DNA of 64,000 bases from contig NZ_MKTR01000021.1 of NCBI RefSeq assembly GCF_001898325.1, positions 1-64,000 of the forward strand, read 5' to 3'. Within the stretch, counting starts at the first letter, position 1. Each line of letters opens with the position of its first letter. Position numbers and translations under genes: made by a program. Below the pieces are notes generated by a model. The model saw only the letters and a program-made list of their open reading frames with translations. It was not told the origin of the DNA and searched no databases. The DNA is from Microbacterium sp. 67-17 (GTDB lineage Bacteria; Actinomycetota; Actinomycetes; Actinomycetales; Microbacteriaceae). Positions 47,631-59,938 of this stretch are shown piece by piece.

Positions 47631-48382
47631 GCACTCCGCGCCCGGATGCCGATGATGCTGCGCAGCCCGATGATTCAGCAGCTCCCTCGGTGAGCGGAGA
47701 GCAGCCCCGGGTCTCGGATGCTGTGAGCGCTGCTCTCGGCGAAGCTGCGCGTCGCGCGGGTCTGGACCCGGCGCAAGACGTCACAACCGGTCGTGCCGTG
47801 TGGGCTGCGATCGGCGGCTGGCGCGGCATCCTCGAATCTGTCCTGCCGAGCCTTGCCTTTCTCGTCCTCTACACGCTGACGAGTGACCTCGTGCTGGCGC
47901 TGGGCGTCTCGGTGGGGCTCGCGCTGGTCTTCACGGTGGTGCGGTTGGTCGCCCGCTCGTCGGTGAACGCCGCGCTCGGTGGTCTGATCGCCGCTGCGGC
48001 CGCAGCTGCGCTCGCGCTGTGGACCGGGAGAGCCGAAGACAACTTCGTGCTCGGCTTCGTCACGAATGCCATCTACGGATCAGCGTTCCTTATCTCGGCC
48101 TTGGTGGGGTGGTCTCTGATCGGACTTGCCGTCGGGTTCCTGATGGGCGAAGGGACGGCGTGGCGCCGTGACCCGCGCAAGCGCCGGGTCTTCTTCTGGC
48201 TGTCGATTGCGTGGGCCGCCCTCTTTGCTGCACGCCTCATCGTTCAGCTCCCGCTGTACTTCGCGGGAGACGTCACCGCGCTTGGAACGACCAAGCTGCT
48301 GATGGGGATACCGCTGTTCGCCCCCCTCATCGCCGTGACGTGGCTGGTGGTCAGGGCGCTGTATCCGCGACGCACCGAGTGA
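47627..48382 (+). CDS. DUF3159 membrane protein
   Basis: The 251-residue protein has a Ser/Asp-rich start, then about six membrane helices (LPSLAFLVLYTLTSDLVLAL and others) with WRRDPRKRRVFFWLS. GTG 47627 overlaps the DUF3710 stop. The function is unknown. Confidence 0.9.
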   Translation: MSTPRPDADDAAQPDDSAAPSVSGEQPRVSDAVSAALGEAARRAGLDPAQDVTTGRAVWAAIGGWRGILESVLPSLAFLVLYTLTSDLVLALGVSVGLALVFTVVRLVARSSVNAALGGLIAAAAAAALALWTGRAEDNFVLGFVTNAIYGSAFLISALVGWSLIGLAVGFLMGEGTAWRRDPRKRRVFFWLSIAWAALFAARLIVQLPLYFAGDVTALGTTKLLMGIPLFAPLIAVTWLVVRALYPRRTE

Positions 48383-48389
48383 TAGCATT

Positions 48390-48407
48390 TATCTTGACAT
48401 CAAGATA
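48390..48407. promoter_or_regulatory. MarR-type palindrome upstream of acn
   Basis: TATCTTGA-CA-TCAAGATA is a perfect 8+8-base dyad 108 bases before the aconitase start. Such dyads are bound by MarR-family regulators; in Streptomyces TamR controls aconitase. TTGACA lies inside it and could be a -35 box. Confidence 0.7.
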
Positions 48408-48514
48408 CTTTTCCGCGTCAGGGCCGGTAAGGCTCGCCTTGCTGGCAGGGTCTGATGCTGACGAACAAGATGGGGAGCGACCGGCTTCCCGCCTCCGCCG
48501 ACGAAGGAGCACAC

Positions 48515-51349
<2,835 letters not shown>

Positions 51350-51469
51350 GGCTGGAGCGTAGCCGAGGGGCGGGGTCGAGACACGGGAGTGCTCGATCCC
51401 GCCCCGTCGGCGCCTCGATAGACTTGCGAGATGGCACCGGCTGGATTGCCACCCGACGGGAGGAGTGAG

Positions 51470-53416
51470 ATGGCTTTGCTGCCCACGATCCGCTCGCCAC
51501 GGGATCTGGACGCTCTCACGACGGATCAGCTGTGCGACCTTGCCGAAGAAGTGCGCGCGTTTCTTATCGAGAATGTCGCGCGTACGGGCGGCCACCTCGG
51601 ACCGAACCTCGGAGTGGTGGAACTCACCATCGCCCTGCACCGTGTGTTCTCATCCCCCGATGATCCGATCATCTTCGACACCGGGCACCAGTCGTACGTA
51701 CACAAGCTCCTCACGGGGCGCCAGGACTTTTCGCAGCTGCGCAGCCGTGGCGGCCTTGCCGGCTACCCGCAGCGTTCGGAGAGTGAGCACGACGTCGTCG
51801 AGTCGTCGCACGCCTCAAGTTCGCTCAGCTGGGCTGACGGAATCTCGCGGGCGTTCGCCCGCACAGGGCGGCGTGACCGCCACGTGGTTGCCGTCGTCGG
51901 TGACGGCTCGCTCACGGGCGGCATGACCTGGGAAGCGCTCAACAACATCTCCGACGACAACGACCGCAATCTGGTGATCGTCGTCAATGACAACGGACGC
52001 TCGTACGCGCCGACGATCGGCGGCATGGCACGTTATCTGAATCGCGTGCGCACGGCATCCAGCTATGAAACGCTGCGCAAGCGTTCCGACCGGATCTCCA
52101 GCAGGCTCGGCCCTGCAGCTCGCGCCTTCTACCGAGGTGTCCGGGGCGGAACCCGGGGTTTTCTTTCCCGGTTCACGAACAACGAGGCGTTGTACTCGAA
52201 TCTCGACATCAAGTACCTCGGCCCGATCGACGGGCATGACCTGCCGATGCTGATCGAGACGCTCGAGCTTGCGAAGGAACACGGCGCTCCCGTCATCGTG
52301 CACGCGATCACCGAGAAGGGGCGCGGTTACGAGCCGGCCCTTCGAGACGTCGCCGATCAATTCCACGCAGTCGGCAAGATCGACCCCGTTTCGGGCGAGC
52401 CCGTCGGCGGATCAGGTGCATCGGCCTGGACCGACGTCTTCGCCCAGGAGCTCGTGGAGCTCGGTTCCGAGCGCGAGGACGTCATCGCCATCACCGCTGC
52501 GATGTTGCGGCCCACCGGCCTGCAGCCGTTCGCTGAGCGTTTTCCGCAGCGGGTCTATGACGTCGGCATCGCTGAGCAGCACGCTGTGGCCTCCGCCGCT
52601 GGTCTGGCCTTCGGGGGTCTGCACCCGGTCGTCGCCGTGTACGCGACCTTCATGAACCGCGCGTTCGATCAGGTCATGATGGATGTCGCACTGCACCGCG
52701 CTGGGGTCACATTCGTCCTCGACCGCGCCGGGGTCACTGGGCCGGACGGCCCGAGCCACCACGGCGTGTGGGACCTCGCTATGCTCCAGCTTGTTCCGAA
52801 CATCCGGATCGCTGCTCCGCGGGACGCGGAGCGTCTGCGCGAAGAGTTCCGCGAGGCGGTTGCGGTATCGGATGCACCGACCGTTGTGCGCTTCCCGAAG
52901 GGATCAGTGCTTCCGGATCTCCCCGCGGTCGAACGCCTCGAGGATGGCGTTGATGTGCTCGCCCGCGGGGGAGCGGAAGACGTCCTTCTGATCGGCATCG
53001 GACCGATGGCACACATTGCGATGGACGTCGCGACCAGACTACGTGCCCAAGGGATCGGTGCGACTGTCATCGACCCCCGCTGGGTGATCCCGGTGCAGCC
53101 GTCTGTGATCGATCTCGCGGCGGCACACCGCCTCGTGATCACGATCGAGGACGGCATCCGGGTCGGCGGGATCGGGACGCGCGTGCGCCAGGTCCTGCGG
53201 GAGGCTGGCGTCGACACTGCTGTCGATGAACTCGGGCTTCCCGACGAGTTCATCGCTCATGCGACCCGCGAGCAGATCCTCGAGGATGCCGGGCTCGTCG
53301 CCAGCAAGATCGCCCAGGATGTCGTCGCGCAGGTCCTCGGGACGAGGATTCCGATTGCACGCCGTGCCGAGAACGGCGCCGATCTCATCGCCGAGTTCGC
53401 GGAACGCCGCGACTGA
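51470..53416 (+). CDS. dxs: 1-deoxy-D-xylulose-5-phosphate synthase
   Basis: The 648-residue TPP enzyme joins pyruvate and glyceraldehyde-3-P in the MEP isoprenoid route. Motifs: TGGHLGPNLGVVELTIALH, GDGSLTGGMTWEALNN, YDVGIAEQHAVASAAG and DRAGVTGPDGPSHHG. ATG 51470 follows GGGAGGAG; ATG 51431 is less likely. Confidence 0.97.
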   Translation: MALLPTIRSPRDLDALTTDQLCDLAEEVRAFLIENVARTGGHLGPNLGVVELTIALHRVFSSPDDPIIFDTGHQSYVHKLLTGRQDFSQLRSRGGLAGYPQRSESEHDVVESSHASSSLSWADGISRAFARTGRRDRHVVAVVGDGSLTGGMTWEALNNISDDNDRNLVIVVNDNGRSYAPTIGGMARYLNRVRTASSYETLRKRSDRISSRLGPAARAFYRGVRGGTRGFLSRFTNNEALYSNLDIKYLGPIDGHDLPMLIETLELAKEHGAPVIVHAITEKGRGYEPALRDVADQFHAVGKIDPVSGEPVGGSGASAWTDVFAQELVELGSEREDVIAITAAMLRPTGLQPFAERFPQRVYDVGIAEQHAVASAAGLAFGGLHPVVAVYATFMNRAFDQVMMDVALHRAGVTFVLDRAGVTGPDGPSHHGVWDLAMLQLVPNIRIAAPRDAERLREEFREAVAVSDAPTVVRFPKGSVLPDLPAVERLEDGVDVLARGGAEDVLLIGIGPMAHIAMDVATRLRAQGIGATVIDPRWVIPVQPSVIDLAAAHRLVITIEDGIRVGGIGTRVRQVLREAGVDTAVDELGLPDEFIAHATREQILEDAGLVASKIAQDVVAQVLGTRIPIARRAENGADLIAEFAERRD

Positions 53417-53430
53417 CGAGGCAATGCCAA

Positions 53431-53473
53431 CGAGAGAGGGGGCCCGGCTGATCCAGCCGGGCCCCCTCTCTCG
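53431..53473. terminator. 20-bp perfect bidirectional terminator
   Basis: Arms CGAGAGAGGGGGCCCGGCTG and its exact complement enclose a three-base loop ATC. It lies between convergent dxs and the fadB-like gene. Confidence 0.9.
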
Positions 53474-53485
53474 TGTGCGGTCTGA

Positions 53486-55633
53486 TCAGACGGCGGCGAT
53501 TCCTCGGATGGGCGGTTCGTGGAAGGTGCCCCCAAAGACGCGCTGAGACGCCCCTTCGCGGTCGAGGTACGGCGAGGCACCGCCGTCGATGAAGGGCCAG
53601 CCGGCACCGAGGATCAGGCAGAGATCGATGTCTTCGACCTCGGGCACGACACCCTCATCGAGCATGATGCGGATCTCCTGTGCCAGCCCGTCCTGCACGC
53701 GGCGCAGAATCTCGTCTTCGCCTGCCGGCGCAGTGCCCACAGCAGGCTTGAGGATCTTCTCGGCGGCCTTCGTCCAGCCGGTGACCTTGCCGTTCTTGTC
53801 CTTGTCGACAACCTGCGGCAGCTCAGCCAGCTGGTGGAAGTTCTCGTTGGCGTAGAAGCGCTCCGGGAACGCGGAAGCCATTGTGTCCTGCACGTGTGCG
53901 GCGACCTTCCAGCCCACCAAATCGATGAGCTGGAACGGCGTCATAGGCAGGCCCAGTGGGCCGAAGGCCTTCTCGACCGTGAGCAGCGGCGTGCCTTCGT
54001 ACACGGCCCGAGCAGCCTCGCCCATGACCTTCGCGAGAAGACGGTTGACGACGAAGCCCGGGGCGTCGGCGGTGAGGACAGCGTTCTTGCCCAGCCCCTT
54101 GGCGACGACGAACGCGGTCGAAAGAGCCGCCTCGTCGGTGGTCGGTGTCTTCACGATCTCGATCAGTGGCATTACCGCGACCGGGTTGAAGAAGTGGAAC
54201 CCCACGAGTCGCTCGGGGTGCTCGAGCTTCTCACCGATCTCCTCCACAGACAACGAGGAGGTGTTGGTCGCGAGAATCGCGTCGTCGGCGATGATCTTCT
54301 CGATCTCACCGAACACCTGCTGCTTGACTCCGACCTCTTCGAAGACCGCCTCGATCACGAAGTCGCAGTCGGCGTACTCACTCTTGTCCGTGGTGCCGTG
54401 AATGAGTGCGCGCAGGCGATTCGCGGCATCCCCGTCGAGTCGCCCCTTCTGCTCGAGCTTGCCGATCTCGTCGTGGATGTAGGCGAGTCCCTTATCGACG
54501 CGCGCCTGATCGAGGTCGGTGATCAGGACGGGAACCTGGAGTTTGCGCACGAACAGCAGCGCGAACTGGCTGGCCATGAGTCCTGCCCCGATGATCCCGA
54601 CCTTCTGCACCTTCTTTGCCAGTGCCTTGTCGGGCGCACCGACGGGGCGTTTAGCGCGCTTCTGAACAAGGTCGAACGCATACATGGATGCCGCGAACTG
54701 ATCACCGGTGATGAGATCGGTCAGCGCCTCATCTTCGCGGGCGAAGCCCTCTGCTTTCGTGCCGCCCTTGGCCTTATCAAGCAGGTCGAGTGCGACATAA
54801 GGGGAGCGGGGCACCGTGCCGATGCGGCTCTCCAGCATCCCGCGCGCCATCTTGATGGCGATCGGCCACTTGGTGAGACGCTCGATCTTGCCCGGCTCGT
54901 TCTTGCGTTCGACCTTGACGGAGCCGGTCAGGACGCCATCTGCCCACCGCAGCGAGTCCTCGAGGTAGTTGGCCGCGGGGAAGATCGCATCCGTGATGCC
55001 GAGGTCATAGGCCTGCTGGGGCTTGAGCACCCGGTTCTGCTTGAGCGGGTTGGACACGACGACTTCGAGCGCGTTCTCAATGCCGATGAGGTTCGGGAGG
55101 AGGTATGCCCCGCCCCACCCCGGGATGATGCCCAGGAACACCTCGGGGAGCGCGATAGCGGCCGCCGAAGCATCCACCGTGCGATACGTGGAGTTCAATG
55201 CGATCTCGAGCCCGCCGCCGAGCGCGAGGCCGTTCACGAATGCGAAGCTCGGGACCCCGAGGCTCGAGAGTTTCCCCAGAACCTGATGGCCCCGCTGCGC
55301 AATGAGCTTTGCGATCTCGGCCGAAGGAACCCGCGAGACATCACTCAGGTCGGCGCCAGCCGCAAGAATGTACTGCTTGCCCGTGATAGCGACAGCGTGG
55401 ATCTCACCGGCCGCAGCGCGCGCCGTGAGGGTGTCGAGAGTCGCACCGAGCTCCTTGAGTGTTGCCGGTCCGAGTGTGTTGGGCCGGGTGTGATCGCGTC
55501 CGTTGTCCAGGGTGATGAGCGCGAGCGTCTTGCCGGAGGCCAGACGCACGTCAGTCACGAACGAGTGCGTGATGACCTCACCGTCGGCGAGGGCATCGAG
55601 CGGCGAGAAGTCGATCTCGTCGTAGTTGGTCAT
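53486..55633 (-). CDS. fadB: Fatty-acid oxidation multifunctional protein (FadB/FadJ type)
   Basis: The 715-residue protein joins enoyl-CoA hydratase (residues 30-230; NGLALGGGLEIAL and LPEVFLGIIPGWGG) to 3-hydroxyacyl-CoA dehydrogenase (VGIIGAGLMASQFALLF, NTSSLSVEEI, FHFFNPVAVMPLIEIV). Together they hydrate and oxidise beta-oxidation intermediates. Thiolase fadA is 12 bases upstream. Confidence 0.94.
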   Translation of the reverse strand: MTNYDEIDFSPLDALADGEVITHSFVTDVRLASGKTLALITLDNGRDHTRPNTLGPATLKELGATLDTLTARAAAGEIHAVAITGKQYILAAGADLSDVSRVPSAEIAKLIAQRGHQVLGKLSSLGVPSFAFVNGLALGGGLEIALNSTYRTVDASAAAIALPEVFLGIIPGWGGAYLLPNLIGIENALEVVVSNPLKQNRVLKPQQAYDLGITDAIFPAANYLEDSLRWADGVLTGSVKVERKNEPGKIERLTKWPIAIKMARGMLESRIGTVPRSPYVALDLLDKAKGGTKAEGFAREDEALTDLITGDQFAASMYAFDLVQKRAKRPVGAPDKALAKKVQKVGIIGAGLMASQFALLFVRKLQVPVLITDLDQARVDKGLAYIHDEIGKLEQKGRLDGDAANRLRALIHGTTDKSEYADCDFVIEAVFEEVGVKQQVFGEIEKIIADDAILATNTSSLSVEEIGEKLEHPERLVGFHFFNPVAVMPLIEIVKTPTTDEAALSTAFVVAKGLGKNAVLTADAPGFVVNRLLAKVMGEAARAVYEGTPLLTVEKAFGPLGLPMTPFQLIDLVGWKVAAHVQDTMASAFPERFYANENFHQLAELPQVVDKDKNGKVTGWTKAAEKILKPAVGTAPAGEDEILRRVQDGLAQEIRIMLDEGVVPEVEDIDLCLILGAGWPFIDGGASPYLDREGASQRVFGGTFHEPPIRGIAAV

Positions 55634-55645
55634 GGCGGCGAACTC

Positions 55646-56851
55646 CTACTTCTTCTTCTTGCCGTCGTAGTGGGGGTTTTCCCAGATGACCGAGCCACCC
55701 TGTCCGAGGCCCACACACATGGCGGTGAGCCCGTACCGGACGTCGGGGCGCTCGGCGAACTGCGCCGCAAGCTGAATCATCAGGCGCACGCCGGATGCCG
55801 CGAGGGGGTGGCCGAGGGCAATGGCGCCGCCCCACTGGTTTACGCGAGGGTCGTCATCCGCCACTCCGAAGTGATCGAGCAGCGACAGCACCTGCACAGC
55901 GAAGGCCTCATTGAGTTCGAACAGTCCGATGTCATCGATCGTGAGACCGGCCTTCTGAAGCGCCTTCTCGGTCGAGGGGATCGGCCCGATGCCCATGATT
56001 TCAGGCTGCACTCCCGCGAAGGCGAAAGACACCAGTCGCATCTTGGGTGCAAGGCCGAACTGCTTGACCGCGTCGCCGCTGGCCAGCAGTCCCATCGTCG
56101 CGCCATCTGTGAGCGGTGATGAGGTGCCCGCGGTAACGCGCCCGTGCGGGCGGAAGGGGGTCTTCAGTGCTGCGAGACCTTCCATCGTCGTCTCGGGACG
56201 TCGGCCCTCATCCTCGGTGGCGAGCCCCCAGGCGCCGTCAGCGTTCTTGATCGCCACGGAGACGAGATCCGGCTGGATCTTTCCGGAGTCGTATGCTGCC
56301 TGCGCCTTCAGCTGGCTCTGCATGCCGAACCGATCCGCGCGCTCCTTGGTGAGCTGCGGGAACCGGTCATGGAGGCGTTCGGCCGTGACGCCCATGTTCA
56401 ATGCGCCGGGGTCCACCATCTTCTCCGCGACGAAGCGCGGGTTAGGGTCAGCGTTGGAGCCGATCGGATGACGCCCCATGTGCTCCACACCGCCTGCGAG
56501 CGCGAGGTCGTACATGCCGAAACCGATCGAACCAGCCATCGTGGTGACGCTCGTCATCGCGCCCGCGCACATCCGGTCAATTGCGAACCCCGGAACGGTC
56601 ATCGGCAATCCGGCAAGGATCGCCGCAGACCTACCGAGCGTCAGTCCTTGATCGCCGGTCTGTGACGTCGCAGCGATCGCCACATCGTCGATGCGCTCTT
56701 TCGGTACGTCAGGATTGCGCTCCATCAGCCCGATGATCGCCTTGACCGCCAGGTCGTCAGCCCGGGTGTTCCAGTACATGCCCTTCTCGCCCGCGCGCCC
56801 GAACGGGGTGCGCATACCGTCGACGAAGAAGACGTCCGACATTTCGGCCAC
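55646..56851 (-). CDS. fadA: Acetyl-CoA acyltransferase (thiolase)
   Basis: The 401-residue thiolase has the nucleophile Cys in DRMCAGAMTS, GGAIALGHPLAASG and CVGLGQGGS. It cleaves 3-ketoacyl-CoA. GTG 56851 has GGAGG at proper spacing, while ATG 56842 is too far from it. It forms an operon with fadB. Confidence 0.94.
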   Translation of the reverse strand: MAEMSDVFFVDGMRTPFGRAGEKGMYWNTRADDLAVKAIIGLMERNPDVPKERIDDVAIAATSQTGDQGLTLGRSAAILAGLPMTVPGFAIDRMCAGAMTSVTTMAGSIGFGMYDLALAGGVEHMGRHPIGSNADPNPRFVAEKMVDPGALNMGVTAERLHDRFPQLTKERADRFGMQSQLKAQAAYDSGKIQPDLVSVAIKNADGAWGLATEDEGRRPETTMEGLAALKTPFRPHGRVTAGTSSPLTDGATMGLLASGDAVKQFGLAPKMRLVSFAFAGVQPEIMGIGPIPSTEKALQKAGLTIDDIGLFELNEAFAVQVLSLLDHFGVADDDPRVNQWGGAIALGHPLAASGVRLMIQLAAQFAERPDVRYGLTAMCVGLGQGGSVIWENPHYDGKKKK

Positions 56852-56924
56852 TCTGCCTCCAAGGATTGGGAATGACGCCAGCCTAGGAAGGCGTCAAAAC
56901 GGCGCGGAATCGGTTGGGTCGAAC

Positions 56925-58127
56925 CTACGAAGCGCTCTCGGAGGCCTCTGGAGAGGGTTGACCGGATTCCACAAAGGCTTCGGCGATCACCTGTGCAGTC
57001 TGCTCAATCTGCCACGGTCGTGCACCGAGTTCAGCCAGGGCTTTGCCGATTCCGTCGGCGCCGATGACAGCCGGTGGAGCCCAGGCGACGCGTCGCAGCA
57101 GCTCTGGGGTGAGAAGGTTCTCGACCGGCATGTGCAGCGACTGCGCGACCTCGTCGATCGCAGGCTTGGCTGCCTTGAGTCGAGCGTCGGCCTCCGGCGC
57201 TCGGTCAGCCCACGCCCTCACCGGCGGGATCGTGTCGGTGTTGCGCACCCGCTCGGGTGGCAGGTCGAGGTCGGCGCGTCCCGCCTCGAACGCTGCCCAC
57301 CATCGATCGAGCTCGGAGCGGCTGGCTCTGCCTGTGAACTCCTTCACGGCTGCGAGCTGCTGCTTGGTCTTCGGATCTGCCAGGATCGCGGCGACCAGAG
57401 CCCGGTCGGGGACGAGGCGCCCGGGTGAGACATCCTGCGTGACGGCGAGTTCTTCGCGAGCGAGCCACAGCGCCCTCGCGATCGCGAGCCCCCGACGCCC
57501 GCGCACGGTATGGAGACCGCTGAGCCGACGCCAGGGATCCTCCCGCGGAGGTTTGGGCTCCCGGGTGAGAACGGCAGAGAACTCCTGCGCAGCGAACTCT
57601 GTCTTGCCGGCGTCCGCGAGCTGCTGGACAAGGATGTCGCGCACGTCGATGAGATACTCCACATCGAGCGCCGCGTACTCGAGCCAGGCTTGCGGAAGCG
57701 GACGTGTCGACCAGTCGGAGGCAGAGTGCGCTTTCGCGAGAGTGATACCGAGGGTCTCTTCGACGACGGCCCCGAGGCCTACACGCTCTCGTCCGAGGAG
57801 TCGCGATGCCAGTTCGGTGTCGAAAATCGTCGGGGGTTCGAGGCTCAGCTCGCGCAGCGAGGGCAAGTCCTGGCTGGCGGCGTGAAACACCCACTCGACG
57901 TCACCGATTGCCTGCTGCAGTGACGAGAAGTCCGTACCGACCGCTGGCGGGTCGATCAAAATCACGCCCGCGCCGCGGCGGAAGACCTGAACAAGATAGG
58001 CGCGCTGCGAGTAGCGGAACCCCGAGGCGCGCTCGACGTCGACGGCCACGGGACCTGTGCCAGCAGCGAGGTGCGCAGCCGCGGCACGGAGGGCGTCTGC
58101 GTCTGTGATCACGGTGTACTCAGCCAC
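56925..58127 (-). CDS. rnd: Ribonuclease D
   Basis: The 400-residue 3'-5' exonuclease has DEDDy motifs VAVDVERA, VFHAASQDLPSL and YAALDVEYL, then two HRDC-like regions. It trims tRNA and other RNAs. GTG 58127 overlaps DUF3000 by eight bases. Confidence 0.93.
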   Translation of the reverse strand: MAEYTVITDADALRAAAAHLAAGTGPVAVDVERASGFRYSQRAYLVQVFRRGAGVILIDPPAVGTDFSSLQQAIGDVEWVFHAASQDLPSLRELSLEPPTIFDTELASRLLGRERVGLGAVVEETLGITLAKAHSASDWSTRPLPQAWLEYAALDVEYLIDVRDILVQQLADAGKTEFAAQEFSAVLTREPKPPREDPWRRLSGLHTVRGRRGLAIARALWLAREELAVTQDVSPGRLVPDRALVAAILADPKTKQQLAAVKEFTGRASRSELDRWWAAFEAGRADLDLPPERVRNTDTIPPVRAWADRAPEADARLKAAKPAIDEVAQSLHMPVENLLTPELLRRVAWAPPAVIGADGIGKALAELGARPWQIEQTAQVIAEAFVESGQPSPEASESAS

Positions 58128-58704
58128 GGCTCACCCTGCGGGACGTCACCGTTGCGATCTGCTCAGATCCGGGGGGAAGTCCCGCGAGCATGCAGACCAG
58201 CTCTGCCCACGCCTCGACGTGCGCGTCGAGGTTCGCGGTCGGCGTCCATGAGGCGCGAAGTTCGATCTGCGCGCCATCGCCCTCGTCGGCAAGGCTCCCG
58301 AATCCCTTCGAGAGGGTCTTCGTCGCGGTGCCTGAGGGGGAGTGATAGGTAGCGGCGTGTGCCTGCAGGGCGTCCGTGAGCCACGACCAGGTCACATCCG
58401 CCAACAGCGCGTCCATGCCGATCTCAGGCTCGAGCGGCGCCTGCGCGAAGCACACGATGCGCCAGGCGCCATTCCACTGGGAGGGCTCGTCCGGGTCATG
58501 TAACAGGATGAAGCGACCCGTTCCGTACGCTGAGTCGGTGCCGGCTGCCTCGGGCCTCACGTCAGCGGCCAGAGCGAGGGCGTGAGGAGCAAGGCCGGTC
58601 GGTGCGGGAATCTCGCGGACCGTGAGGTCGTCACGGAAGGTGGCCTCGCGAATCACCGCGGCCACGTCGTCGAACGCCACCCCCGACAGAAGGTCTCCGG
58701 TCAC
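58120..58704 (-). CDS. DUF3000 protein
   Basis: The 194-residue protein has LLHDPDEPSQWNGAWRIVCF and WSWLTDALQAHAATYHSPSG, the conserved DUF3000 core found next to RNase D in actinobacteria. GTG 58704 is leaderless-type (TAGTCT six bases upstream). The function is unknown. Confidence 0.92.
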   Translation of the reverse strand: MTGDLLSGVAFDDVAAVIREATFRDDLTVREIPAPTGLAPHALALAADVRPEAAGTDSAYGTGRFILLHDPDEPSQWNGAWRIVCFAQAPLEPEIGMDALLADVTWSWLTDALQAHAATYHSPSGTATKTLSKGFGSLADEGDGAQIELRASWTPTANLDAHVEAWAELVCMLAGLPPGSEQIATVTSRRVSRG

Positions 58705-58710
58705 CCCGAC

Positions 58711-58720
58711 AGACTAGAGT
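58711..58720. promoter_or_regulatory. Overlapping divergent -10 elements
   Basis: On the minus strand TAGTCT is six bases before DUF3000. On the plus strand TAGAGT is nine bases before ATG 58730. They share two bases, so polymerase could load in either direction from one spot. Confidence 0.55.
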
Positions 58721-58729
58721 GAGGACCCC

Positions 58730-59938
58730 ATGGTCGAGTCCAGGCGCGCCGCCTCCCCACAGTACGTCGTTATCGTCAAAGCGGCTCTCGCGGCGATCTC
58801 GATGGCCCTCGGCGCTGTCCTCGCACTGTGGGGCGGTATTGCCGTACGTATGGCAAGGAAAGTCGTCACGCCGGCAGCTCGGATCCCCGATTGCCGCATC
58901 CTCGAGCTTGATACGTCCGCCCAGACCATCACGCTCACGCGCACTCCCGACACCGAGTTGGCTGGCCGGTATGGCCTGTTCACCACGGGAACAGAGCGCT
59001 ACCTCAAACTCGGATCCGTGCTGTCGGAGACGGCCGACACGGTCAAGCGCAAGCTTCTCACTCATGTCGGTCCCCAGGCTCGGATCGTCAGGGATGCCGC
59101 CTTCAGCGGGTGGTACTACGAGCGTCCCGAAGAACTGCATCTGCCCGTCAGTCCGGAGCTGGTCGGTTCGGCGCTCGGACCCTGCCCCGCCTGGTTGTTT
59201 CCCGCCGGCGAGGGTGAGATCTGGGTGATTCAGGTGCACGGGCGTGGCGCCACACGAGCGGAGTGCCTACGCGCCGTCCCGATCTTCCACGGGTTGGGAA
59301 TCACATCGTTGGTCGTCTCGTATCGTAATGATGGCGAGGCGCCTCGGAGCCGCTCGGGCACCTACACACTCGGTGCCACCGAGTGGCGCGACGTGGACGC
59401 CGCGGTGGGGTTCGCCCGCCGGAGAGGCGCGAAGCGGGTCATCATCATGGGATGGTCGATGGGTGGTGCTATTGCGCTGCAACTTGCCCTGAACTCCGCG
59501 CATCGCGACCTCATCGTGGGTCTCATCCTCGACTCACCCGTGGTCGACTGGCGGATCGTGCTCGACTACCAGGCGCGGCTCATGAAGCTGCCTCCGGCAG
59601 TCACGCGCCTGGCGATCACCGTGCTCGGTGCTGATTGGGCGACGGCGCTCACCGGCGCGGGCGCTGCGATTCCGTTCCGTCGCCTCGACGTGCTCGCCCG
59701 CTCGGCGGAGCTCCGGCATCCGATACTCATCCTCCACAGCGACGATGACGGCTTCGTCCCCTCGGATGCTTCCCACGACCTCGTGGTCGCGCGTCCCGAC
59801 CTCGTGGAGCTCGACGTCTTCAGCGTGGCTCGTCACACCAAGCTGTGGAACTACGACCAGGAGCGCTGGACGGGCCGGATCACGCGGTGGCTGACCCAGC
59901 GAGGGTTCGTCAGCGAGCGCGTAGACGCAGATAGGTGA
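58730..59938 (+). CDS. Alpha/beta hydrolase with N-terminal membrane helix
   Basis: The 402-residue protein has an N-terminal helix (VVIVKAALAAISMALGAVLA), a nucleophile elbow GWSMGG, DDDGFVP for the Asp, and RHTKLWNYD for the His. Serine hydrolase chemistry is likely; the substrate is unknown. Its end overlaps the convergent reductase by 29 bases. Confidence 0.88.
   Translation: MVESRRAASPQYVVIVKAALAAISMALGAVLALWGGIAVRMARKVVTPAARIPDCRILELDTSAQTITLTRTPDTELAGRYGLFTTGTERYLKLGSVLSETADTVKRKLLTHVGPQARIVRDAAFSGWYYERPEELHLPVSPELVGSALGPCPAWLFPAGEGEIWVIQVHGRGATRAECLRAVPIFHGLGITSLVVSYRNDGEAPRSRSGTYTLGATEWRDVDAAVGFARRRGAKRVIIMGWSMGGAIALQLALNSAHRDLIVGLILDSPVVDWRIVLDYQARLMKLPPAVTRLAITVLGADWATALTGAGAAIPFRRLDVLARSAELRHPILILHSDDDGFVPSDASHDLVVARPDLVELDVFSVARHTKLWNYDQERWTGRITRWLTQRGFVSERVDADR

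Noticed and set aside
53519..56119. 866-residue plus ORF over fadB/fadA
   Set aside because: Runs opposite two well-defined enzymes; no motifs.
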